Positions 36,935-44,605 of a stretch of 64,000 bases of DNA are shown here, piece after piece. The DNA comes from CAWULT01 sp963923455 (GTDB lineage Bacteria; Acidobacteriota; Vicinamibacteria; Vicinamibacterales; UBA2999): positions 1 to 64,000 of the forward strand of contig CAWULT010000003.1 of the NCBI GenBank assembly GCA_963923455.1, in the 5' to 3' direction. Made by a program: the position numbers and the translations under genes. The stretch's first letter is position 1; each line of letters opens with the position of its first letter. Below the pieces are notes generated by a model. It made no database searches and was not told where the DNA came from. It saw only the letters and a program-made list of their open reading frames with translations.

Positions 36935-38221
36935 CTACCGCGCGGTGATGACCTCCTGCCCGCCCATGAACGGGCGAAGCGCCTCTGGGACCGCCACCGA
37001 GCCATCCGCCTGCTGGTAGTTCTCCAGAATGGCGATGAGCGTGCGCCCGACAGCGAGCCCCGATCCGTTCAGCGTGTGCACGAAGTCGGCCTTGCCGCCG
37101 GCCTGCGGTCGGTACCGCACGTTGGCCCGTCGCGCCTGAAACGCCTCGGTGTTGCTGCAGGACGAGATCTCCCGGAACGAGTCCTGGCCGGGCAGCCAGA
37201 CCTCGATGTCGTACGTCTTGGCCGACGCGAAACCCATGTCGCCGGTGCACAGCAACATCGTCCGATAGGGGAGCTCGAGCCGCTTGAGCACTTCTTCGGC
37301 GCAGCGCGTCAGGCGCTCCAGTTCGTCGTAGGACTGCCCGGGCGTCGTAAACGCCATGAGCTCGACCTTGTCGAACTGGTGCTGCCGGATGAGCCCCCGC
37401 ACGTCGGCCCCATAGGACCCGGCCTCGCTGCGGAAGCAAGGCGTATAGGCGGTGTAGCGAATCGGCAGCGACGGGGCCTCGACGATTTCGCCCCTGTGCA
37501 TGTTCGTCAGCGGAACTTCCGCCGTCGGCACCATGTACAGATCCCAGTCGCCCGCAATCTTGAACAGGTCGGCCTCGAACTTCGGCAGGTTTCCGGTTCC
37601 CGTCAACGATGCGGTGTTCGCCATGAATGGCGGTTCGACTTCGGTGTAGCCGTGCTCCGTTGTATGGAGCTGCAACATGAAGTTGATGAGCGCCCGCGCG
37701 AGCTTCGCGCCGGCACCGACCAGCACCGAGAACCTGGCGCCGGCGATCTTGGTGCCTCGCTCGAAGTCGATGATCCCGAGCGCGGGCCCGAGATCCCAGT
37801 GAGCCTGCGGAGTGAAACCGAAGGTGCGTGGCGAGCCGTGCCGGCGCACTTCGACGTTGTCCGCGGCGCTGCGCCCGACGGGTACGCTCGCGTGCGGCAC
37901 GTTTGGAAGGATCTGCAGCCCCCGGAGCCGCTCCTCTTCGAGCGTGGCCAGCGCTGCGTCCTTGGCCTTGATCGACTGGGCGCGCTGCCGATTCTGCTCC
38001 TGCAGCGCCGTGGTGTCCTGGCCCTGGCGTTTGGCACGTGCGACCTGCTCCGCCGCGCTGTTCTGGTCGCGCTTCAGTCCCTCGAGCTCGGGCAACAGCC
38101 GGCGTCGCTCGGCCTCGATGGCGACCAGCGCATCCAGCTCGGCAGAGAGGTCGGCGCCACGGTTCCGAAGGGCCGTTCGGACACGGTCCAAGTCATCGCG
38201 AAGAAGGGCAGGATCCAGCAC
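36935..38221 (-). CDS. serS: Seryl-tRNA synthetase
   Basis: 428 residues; cytoplasmic class II synthetase charging tRNA-Ser. The N-terminal coiled coil (about 30-100) binds the long variable arm. Motif 2 is PCFRSEAGSYG and motif 3 SGLAVGRTLIAILENYQ. The start is GTG 38221. A TAGAAT box (38228-38233) precedes it by exactly 6 nt and no Shine-Dalgarno is present, so the mRNA may be leaderless. The gene is followed after 33 bp by tRNA-Ser(TGA), its own substrate, on the same strand. Confidence 0.97.
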   Translation of the reverse strand: MLDPALLRDDLDRVRTALRNRGADLSAELDALVAIEAERRRLLPELEGLKRDQNSAAEQVARAKRQGQDTTALQEQNRQRAQSIKAKDAALATLEEERLRGLQILPNVPHASVPVGRSAADNVEVRRHGSPRTFGFTPQAHWDLGPALGIIDFERGTKIAGARFSVLVGAGAKLARALINFMLQLHTTEHGYTEVEPPFMANTASLTGTGNLPKFEADLFKIAGDWDLYMVPTAEVPLTNMHRGEIVEAPSLPIRYTAYTPCFRSEAGSYGADVRGLIRQHQFDKVELMAFTTPGQSYDELERLTRCAEEVLKRLELPYRTMLLCTGDMGFASAKTYDIEVWLPGQDSFREISSCSNTEAFQARRANVRYRPQAGGKADFVHTLNGSGLAVGRTLIAILENYQQADGSVAVPEALRPFMGGQEVITAR

Positions 38222-38309
38222 GGTCCGATTCTACCCGGGATGCGTGCTTGCCGACGCGGCCGACAGCGACACCGTGCGGCCCCCCGAAGCGCCGGGCGCG
38301 ACCCCGGGG

Positions 38310-38618
38310 TCAGTCCTTGGACGGCGCTGGGGTCGACGCGGGCGCGGGCGCAGCCGCCGAGTCGGACTTGGAGCCTTCGACGGGCTCCGCCTTCGACTTC
38401 GTCTTCGACGACGAGGACTCGCTGGAGGCCTTGCCCTTGTCTGAATAGTCGGTGATGTACCAGCCGGTGCCCTTGAACTGGATCGCGGGCGACGACGCTT
38501 GCCGGTGCACCGGGCCCTTGCCGCAGTGGCGGCAAGCGTCGACCGGGCCGTCGGAGAACTTCTGGATGACTTCGAAACGCCTTCCGCAGGCGTCGCAGAG
38601 GTATTCGTACAGCGGCAT
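38310..38618 (-). CDS. FmdB-family zinc-ribbon protein
   Basis: 102 residues. The first 40 are the FmdB putative regulatory domain: MPLYEYLCDACGRRFEVIQ, then VDACRHCG, giving a CxxC...CxxC zinc site. A conserved GWYITDY follows, and the last 45 residues are a Ser/Lys/Ala/Pro-rich disordered tail. The function of FmdB-type ribbons is not settled. It begins 3 bp after the DUF885 gene and is probably co-transcribed with it. Confidence 0.92.
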   Translation of the reverse strand: MPLYEYLCDACGRRFEVIQKFSDGPVDACRHCGKGPVHRQASSPAIQFKGTGWYITDYSDKGKASSESSSSKTKSKAEPVEGSKSDSAAAPAPASTPAPSKD

Positions 38619-38621
38619 CAG

Positions 38622-40280
38622 CTACTCCAGTGCGGCGTCGGACGTTTCGTCGAGCAGGAAACGGCGATGCGCCCAGAAAGGGCCGCTCCCGTTGGCGAGC
38701 ACCGCGTCATGAAACGCCCGCAACGAGTACTTCGATCCCTGATTTTCCTTGAAGTCGCGTCGGAGCTTCAACAGCATGACCTTGCCGAGCGCCGCGGACA
38801 GGTACGAGGGTTCGAACGTGCCGCGCTCGGCCTCGCGCCTGGCGGCCGCCTCGTCGAGGAACGCCTCGTCGCGGAAGAATCGCATGCCCTGCTCGACCGA
38901 CAGGTCCTCACAGTGCAGGCGAATGGCCACCGCGAGCCGGGCCAGCCGCACGAGGGCGTCGGACAGGTAGGCAAGACGCAAAGCCGCGTCCGTCTTGCGG
39001 AACCCGGCCTCGAGTGTCACCTGTACGCCGTAGTGCGCCCACCCTTCGACGAAGGCGTGTGACGCGAACATCCTCGATCTTCTGACTTTGGATTCCACCT
39101 GCCGGGCGTGGTGCGCTGCGACGAGGTGGCCGGGCAGCGCCTGGTGCATGGCCAGGCACCACAGCGCCGGCCGGCTCATCTCGCGCAGGTGCTCCTCCTG
39201 GCGCTGAACGGGCCATGATCGCTGCGCGTCCGTGACGAACAGGACCGGCCGGCCACCCTTGCTCTCGAACGGCCCCGACGCGCACACGCTGGCCGGGCGT
39301 GGCCGGAAGATTTCTGGCGACGAGGCCACGCTCACCGGCTCGGAGAACAGGCTGCCGAGGAGTCCGCTGCGCTCAACGAACACCCTCAACTCCTCGAGTT
39401 GCGACCGCACCTCGGCCACCAGCTGGCCTGCCACCGGGTGGTCGGCCTTGGTCGCACGCCAGACCTCGGCCGCGTCGCCTTCACCAACTCGCGCAGCAGC
39501 CTCCCGGAACGCGTCCTGCGCCTCCTGGAGTTCCCGCAGTGCAATCGTCAGGAGGCGGTCGGCGTTCAGCGTCACGCCTTCTTCCAGCTTCAGCTTCTGC
39601 TCGAAGCGTTCGCGATTGATCCGGAAAGAAGCCTTCGAGCGGGACGCCAGGTCCGCTTCGAGATGCGACAGATAGGCCGTGACCGCCGTGGATGCTTCGG
39701 TGGATGCGTCGGCCAGGTCGCCCAGGATGTGGAGATCGTCGAGCCGTGAGAAGGCACGGGGCAGATCCTGCTCGATGAACGAGAGAACGCCCCGCCACGT
39801 TTCCAGGCCGACCTTGACGAAGATTCCGGGCGCGTCCTTGATGTTGTCCTGAGCCGCCTCCACGAGTCGAGGCAACTGGCGCAGCTTGGAGACGACGCGC
39901 CTGGCCCGATCCGCTTCAGGGGCGTAGTCGAGCAGGGCCTGCCCCGAGAGTCCGGCGACCGCGGTCGCAGCGTAGAACTCTGGATTGCGCTCCCAGGCGC
40001 GGACCACGTCGAACTCGTGCATCCGGGCCTCGACGTTCGACGACAGGATGCGGTGGTCCACCTGCTCGGTCGGAGTCAGGAATGCAGTGTCGATCTGCTG
40101 AAGTCGACGCGCGAACCCCGCCAATGCGCGCACGTGGCCCTCCACGGCCTGCTTGCTCAGGTCTTCGAGCAGGTCGTCGTGGGTGTGGACGCCGTCCAGG
40201 CTGGCCTGGCTCGGAAAGACCTCGTGCAGGTACGCGAGGTAGTCGTCGACAAAGTGGGGAAACGGCTCCGATGGGTACAT
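38622..40280 (-). CDS. DUF885-family protein with altered metal motif
   Basis: 552 residues, no signal peptide. DUF885 proteins resemble M3/M32-type metallopeptidases and carry HExxPGHH-like zinc motifs. Here the motif reads HQALPGH (H379-H385), with Gln in place of the catalytic Glu. Other family marks are present: FVEGWAHYGVQV and the C-terminal SYLSAALGKVMLLKLRRD. The substitution suggests the protein is catalytically impaired or binds a metal without peptidase activity. It is divergent from rsmI, with an 88-bp gap. Confidence 0.85.
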   Translation of the reverse strand: MYPSEPFPHFVDDYLAYLHEVFPSQASLDGVHTHDDLLEDLSKQAVEGHVRALAGFARRLQQIDTAFLTPTEQVDHRILSSNVEARMHEFDVVRAWERNPEFYAATAVAGLSGQALLDYAPEADRARRVVSKLRQLPRLVEAAQDNIKDAPGIFVKVGLETWRGVLSFIEQDLPRAFSRLDDLHILGDLADASTEASTAVTAYLSHLEADLASRSKASFRINRERFEQKLKLEEGVTLNADRLLTIALRELQEAQDAFREAAARVGEGDAAEVWRATKADHPVAGQLVAEVRSQLEELRVFVERSGLLGSLFSEPVSVASSPEIFRPRPASVCASGPFESKGGRPVLFVTDAQRSWPVQRQEEHLREMSRPALWCLAMHQALPGHLVAAHHARQVESKVRRSRMFASHAFVEGWAHYGVQVTLEAGFRKTDAALRLAYLSDALVRLARLAVAIRLHCEDLSVEQGMRFFRDEAFLDEAAARREAERGTFEPSYLSAALGKVMLLKLRRDFKENQGSKYSLRAFHDAVLANGSGPFWAHRRFLLDETSDAALE

Positions 40281-40338
40281 GCCCGGTCATGGCTGGCGCC
40301 CGAAGCGACTCGGTCCGGTGCGCGCAACCTTCCAATGG

Positions 40339-40344
40339 TACAAT
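40339..40344 (+). promoter_or_regulatory. Candidate -10 box for rsmI
   Basis: TACAAT lies 24 nt before the rsmI ATG and CGAAGG sits in between as a possible ribosome site. No clear -35 is seen. Confidence 0.35.
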
Positions 40345-40368
40345 AAAGCCTCTCCACGAAGGCATCTG

Positions 40369-41247
40369 ATGTCCGGGACGTTGTTCATGGTCGCCACGCC
40401 CATCGGCAACCTGGAGGACATCAGCGTTCGAGCGCTCCGCGTCCTGCGTGAGGTGCCCCTCATCGCCGCGGAAGACACTCGCCGCACCGCGAAACTCTTG
40501 AGTTCTCACGGCATAGCCACCCCAACCGTGAGTTTTCACAGCCACAATGCGCGCTCGCGGGTCCCGGAGCTCGTGCGCCGGCTGGAGCTCGGCGACGACG
40601 TGGCCCTGGTGTCGGATGCCGGAACGCCAGGCATTTCGGACCCCGGGCTCGAACTCGTCGAGGCATGTCTGCATCGAGGCATCGCCGTCGACCCGATTCC
40701 CGGGCCATCGGCGCCCCTGGCTGCGGCGGTGGCGTCTGGGTTCCCACTTGACTGCTTGACGATTATGGGCTTTTGCCCGAGCAGAGGTGCCAGTCGGGCG
40801 TCGTTCCTGAGGACACTCTCGGCCCTACCCGGCGCGGCAACCTTCTTCGAGTCACCTCACAGGATTCGAAGGACCGTTGAAGAGCTTGGAATTTTTTTGG
40901 GCAGTAGACAGATTTGTATTGCCAGAGAACTCACGAAGGTCCATCAAGAGTTTCTTCGTGGTCCGGCTGACGCAATTTCGGCGTCCACGATCGCGGAGCG
41001 TGGCGAGTTCACGATAGTTATTGGTCCAAAGACCGATAGCGCCGTGCGGTCAGAGCCACTTTCTGACGTCGATATTCTTTTGTCATTCAACAGAATTAGT
41101 AAGTCTCTTGGCGCTTCATCAAGGAGGCAAGCGGTTTCGTCGACGGCGGCCGAACTCGGCCTGTCCCAGCGAGAGGTCTATGCTGCGATTGAGCGGGCCA
41201 AGAATTCTGGTGAACAACATAACGATGACACCCACAACGAGCTGTGA
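40369..41247 (+). CDS. rsmI: 16S rRNA (cytidine-1402 2'-O)-methyltransferase
   Basis: 292 residues of the tetrapyrrole-methylase fold. RsmI signatures are VATPIGNLEDISVRAL at the N-terminus, AAEDTRRTAKLL, and VSDAGTPGISDPG. It methylates C1402 of 16S rRNA in the ribosomal decoding centre. The ATG at 40369 is preferred to an upstream in-frame start at 40279 because the homologous part begins MSGTLFMVATPIG. The last third (about 40860-41240) is visibly AT-richer than the rest of the gene, yet remains in frame and family-like (helix-turn-like SRREVYAAIERAK-type end). Confidence 0.95.
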   Translation: MSGTLFMVATPIGNLEDISVRALRVLREVPLIAAEDTRRTAKLLSSHGIATPTVSFHSHNARSRVPELVRRLELGDDVALVSDAGTPGISDPGLELVEACLHRGIAVDPIPGPSAPLAAAVASGFPLDCLTIMGFCPSRGASRASFLRTLSALPGAATFFESPHRIRRTVEELGIFLGSRQICIARELTKVHQEFLRGPADAISASTIAERGEFTIVIGPKTDSAVRSEPLSDVDILLSFNRISKSLGASSRRQAVSSTAAELGLSQREVYAAIERAKNSGEQHNDDTHNEL

Positions 41248-41343
41248 CAGGCTACCTGTCAGACGTCTCAAGGCCGACACTACGGCTGGAGTCCACAGGC
41301 GTCGATGGTGGCGTGCAACGGACTTCACGCCATTCGGAGGTTG
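41245..41343. repeat. Possible dispersed palindromic element between rsmI and glmU
   Basis: It opens with a perfect inverted repeat, TGACAGG (41245-41251) and CCTGTCA (41255-41261), overlapping the rsmI stop, and continues GACGTCTCAAGGCCGACAC. Translated rightward this gives RRLKADTT, and on the other strand VVSALRR. I recall these peptide strings recurring at the ends of annotated acidobacterial hypothetical proteins, which would suggest a REP-like element. Only one copy is visible in the window. Confidence 0.4.
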
Positions 41344-42732
41344 ATGAACTCGCAGGGTATTCACGTCGTTGTCTTGGCTGCTGGCAAGGGAACCCGGATG
41401 AAGTCTCGGATTCCCAAGATCCTCCATCAGGTCGCCGGCCTGCCCATGATCGATCGCGTGCTGGCGGCAGCCTCGGCAGTGAACCCGGCGAGCATCACGC
41501 TCGTCGTCGGCCATGGTGCGGACGCCGTACGACAGCACCTGGCCGCCCGACCGGAGGTGAAGTTCGCGGTCCAGGAGCCCCAGTTGGGAACGGCCCACGC
41601 CCTCCAGCAGGCCGGCCCGGCCCTGGAGGGTTGCCGGGGCACGCTCCTTCTGCTGTCCGGAGACGTGCCGCTGTTGACCGGCGACACCCTCACGCGCCTC
41701 ATCGACACACATGGGAAGGCCGGTGCCGCCGCCACGGTGGTCACCGCCCAGGTGGAACGTCCGTACGGCTACGGGCGAATCGTCCGGACGGACGGACAGA
41801 TCGCCCGGATCGTCGAGGAGCGTGACGCGTCCCCTTCGGAGCGCCAGATCGGGGAGATCAACAGCGGCATCTATGCGTTCGACATGGCACCCCTGTTCGA
41901 CGCCTTGGGAGCCGTAGCTTCGCAGAACATGCAGGGGGAGTTCTACCTGACGGACCTCGTCTCGATCTACCGCAGGCGCGGCTTGGCGGTCGAGGCGCTG
42001 CTCATCGACGACCCCGACGAGATCCGGGGCGTCAACAGCAGGACGGAACTGGCGGAGGTCAGCGCGCTCGTGAGACAGAAGAAGAACGAAGAGTTGATGG
42101 CGGCCGGCGTGACCATCGTCGACCCAGCGACCACCTACGTGGAGACGAACGTCGTCGTGGGCCCCGACACGGTGCTGCACCCGGGAGTCATCCTCCAGGG
42201 ACAGACGCGCATCGGTGCGGCCTGCGAGATTCATGCGAACGTCCGGATCGTCGACTCCGTCATCGGCGATCGAGCCACCGTGAACGATTTCTGCGTCATC
42301 ACCGGCGCCACAATCGAGAACGGCGCCTCGGTGGGACCATTCGCCTATCTACGCCCGGAGTCGGTCCTCGGACCGGGCTCTCGCGTCGGGACCTTCGTGG
42401 AGCTCAAGAAGACCACGCTCGGCCCTGGCTCGAAGGCGAATCACCTGTCCTACCTCGGTGATGCAACCATCGGCGCGGACGTCAACATCGGCGCAGGCAC
42501 CATTACGTGCAACTTCGACGGGCGGACCAAGGCGAGGACCGTCATCGAGGACAACGCTTTCATCGGCAGCGACACCCAGCTCGTGGCCCCGGTTCGTGTC
42601 GGCACTGGCGCGTACGTCGCGGCGGGATCCTCGATCGTCCGTGACGTGCCGGGAGGCGCACTCGGCATCGCCAGGGCCAGACAGACCAACCTCGAGGGAT
42701 GGGTCGAGCGCAGGAACACCAGGAAGGACTAA
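41344..42732 (+). CDS. glmU: Bifunctional UDP-GlcNAc pyrophosphorylase/GlcN-1-P acetyltransferase
   Basis: 462 residues. The N-terminal uridylyltransferase domain has LAAGKGTRMKS, GTAHALQQA, LSGDVPLL and GEFYLTD. The C-terminal left-handed beta helix holds the acetyltransferase site (AYLRPESVLG, KANHLSYLGD, NFDG.RTKARTVI). It makes UDP-GlcNAc, the precursor of peptidoglycan and LPS. Start ATG 41344 follows GGAGG; an upstream in-frame ATG at 41305 would add 13 residues unlike the family. glmS follows after 9 bp, so the two steps of the pathway are co-transcribed. Confidence 0.97.
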   Translation: MNSQGIHVVVLAAGKGTRMKSRIPKILHQVAGLPMIDRVLAAASAVNPASITLVVGHGADAVRQHLAARPEVKFAVQEPQLGTAHALQQAGPALEGCRGTLLLLSGDVPLLTGDTLTRLIDTHGKAGAAATVVTAQVERPYGYGRIVRTDGQIARIVEERDASPSERQIGEINSGIYAFDMAPLFDALGAVASQNMQGEFYLTDLVSIYRRRGLAVEALLIDDPDEIRGVNSRTELAEVSALVRQKKNEELMAAGVTIVDPATTYVETNVVVGPDTVLHPGVILQGQTRIGAACEIHANVRIVDSVIGDRATVNDFCVITGATIENGASVGPFAYLRPESVLGPGSRVGTFVELKKTTLGPGSKANHLSYLGDATIGADVNIGAGTITCNFDGRTKARTVIEDNAFIGSDTQLVAPVRVGTGAYVAAGSSIVRDVPGGALGIARARQTNLEGWVERRNTRKD

Positions 42733-42741
42733 GCTCCAGTC

Positions 42742-44586
42742 ATGTGCGGCATCATCGGATACATCGGTTCGAAGCCTGTGGTTCCCGTTCTGCTCGATGG
42801 CCTGAGGCGGATGGAGTATCGCGGGTACGACTCAGCAGGCGTTGCGCTCCTGACGCCCCAAGGGGTCTCGCTTCGCCGCTCGGCCGGAAAGCTGTCGAAC
42901 CTCGAGAACGCGATCAAGGCGGAGCCGCTGGACGGCGTGTACGGAATCGGGCACACGCGCTGGGCCACGCACGGCCGTCCCACAGAAGAGAACGCCCACC
43001 CGCATCGTGACTGCACCGGGCGAATCGTCGTGGTGCACAACGGCATCATCGAGAACTATCTCGAACTGAAGCGAGAGCTCCAGGCCGCCGGCCACGTCTT
43101 CCGCACCGAGACCGATACCGAGATCGTCGCGCATCTGGTCGAACGCGAGACGCGGACGGACGGGCTCGAGAACGCGGTCCGCCGCGCTCTGACGTTCATG
43201 CGCGGCATGTTCGCGCTCGTGCTGGTGGCCGTGGACGACCCGGAGAAGATCGTCGCGGTGCGCAACGGGCCGCCGATCGTCGTCGGCCTCGGCCAGGACG
43301 AATTCTTCGTCGCCTCGGACATTCCCGCGATCCTGGCGCACACCAGGGACGTCGTCTTCCTTGGCGACGAGGAAATGGCCGTCATCACTCGCTCGGGTGT
43401 CGTGTTCACGGACTACGAGGGCCGGGAAGTGTCGAAGACGTCGCAGCGGGTGCTGTGGGATCCCATCGCCGCCGAGAAGGGCGGGCACAAGCACTTCATG
43501 CTCAAGGAGATATTCGAGCAGGCGTCCGCTGCAAGGGACACGATCCTCGGCCGGGTGTCGCTCGACCGCGGCCAGATATTCCTCGAGGACCTGCACATCT
43601 CGGACGACCGCTTCAGGTCGCTGCAGAAGGTGACGATCATCGCCTGCGGCACGTCTTGGCATGCAGGCCTGGTCGGCAAGTACCTGATCGAGGGCCTGGC
43701 GCAGGTGCCGGTCGAGGTCGACTACGGCTCCGAATACCGGTACCGAAGCCCCATCGTCTCGAACCACGAGCTGGCAATCGCGATCACGCAGTCGGGGGAG
43801 ACGGCCGACACCCTCGCCGCGTTGCGCGAGGCGCGGCGCAAGGGTGCCAGCAGCATCGCCATCTGCAACGTCGTCGGCAGCATGGCCACCCGGGAGGCCG
43901 ACGGGACGGTCTACACGCACGCCGGTCCCGAAATCGGCGTCGCCTCGACCAAGGCGTTCACCTCTCAGCTCGTGGCGCTGCACCTGCTGGCGCTGTACAT
44001 GGCGCAGGTGCGCGGCACGCTGGCACAGGGGGACATCCGCCACCACATCGAGAGCCTCCTCCACCTCCCGCAGACGATCGAGCAGGCGATCAAGGCGTCA
44101 GGCGTCATGAGCAGGGTGGCCGAGCGGTTCCACAGCCGAACGGACTTCCTCTTTCTCGGGCGTGGCATCAACTACCCGATCGCGCTCGAGGGCGCCTTGA
44201 AGCTGAAGGAGATCTCCTACATCCACGCGGAAGGCTATCCAGCCGGCGAGATGAAGCACGGGCCGATAGCCTTGATCGACGAACAGATGCCCATCGTCGC
44301 AATCGCTCCGGACGATCCGGTCTTCGAAAAGATGGTCGGGAACGTGCAGGAGGCGAAGGCCAGGGGCGGGTCGGTCATCGCGATCACGACAGAGGGCGAC
44401 GAGCGGATGCTCGGCGTCGTCGACCGCGACCATGACGTCGTCGTGCCGATGCCGAGGACGACGCCATTCCTGACACCAATCGTGATGACCGTGCCACTCC
44501 AGTTGCTCGCGTACCACATCGCCGTCCGCCGTGGCTGCGACGTGGACCAGCCCCGCAACCTCGCCAAGTCCGTCACCGTGGAGTAG
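42742..44586 (+). CDS. glmS: Glutamine-fructose-6-phosphate aminotransferase
   Basis: 614 residues. The N-terminal glutaminase domain begins MCGIIGYIG with Cys1 as nucleophile after Met removal. Two SIS domains follow, with CGTSWHAG, ITQSGETADT and a C-terminal DQPRNLAKSVTVE. It makes glucosamine-6-phosphate from fructose-6-P and glutamine, feeding glmM and glmU. The 9-bp gap to glmU leaves no room for a glmS ribozyme. Confidence 0.97.
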   Translation: MCGIIGYIGSKPVVPVLLDGLRRMEYRGYDSAGVALLTPQGVSLRRSAGKLSNLENAIKAEPLDGVYGIGHTRWATHGRPTEENAHPHRDCTGRIVVVHNGIIENYLELKRELQAAGHVFRTETDTEIVAHLVERETRTDGLENAVRRALTFMRGMFALVLVAVDDPEKIVAVRNGPPIVVGLGQDEFFVASDIPAILAHTRDVVFLGDEEMAVITRSGVVFTDYEGREVSKTSQRVLWDPIAAEKGGHKHFMLKEIFEQASAARDTILGRVSLDRGQIFLEDLHISDDRFRSLQKVTIIACGTSWHAGLVGKYLIEGLAQVPVEVDYGSEYRYRSPIVSNHELAIAITQSGETADTLAALREARRKGASSIAICNVVGSMATREADGTVYTHAGPEIGVASTKAFTSQLVALHLLALYMAQVRGTLAQGDIRHHIESLLHLPQTIEQAIKASGVMSRVAERFHSRTDFLFLGRGINYPIALEGALKLKEISYIHAEGYPAGEMKHGPIALIDEQMPIVAIAPDDPVFEKMVGNVQEAKARGGSVIAITTEGDERMLGVVDRDHDVVVPMPRTTPFLTPIVMTVPLQLLAYHIAVRRGCDVDQPRNLAKSVTVE

Positions 44587-44605
44587 CAACCGGTAGAATG
44601 GAGGC

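Noticed and set aside
44587..44605. glmS-type ribozyme or separate leader near glmS/pcrA
   Set aside because: The gaps are only 9 and 19 bp; there is no space for a ribozyme.
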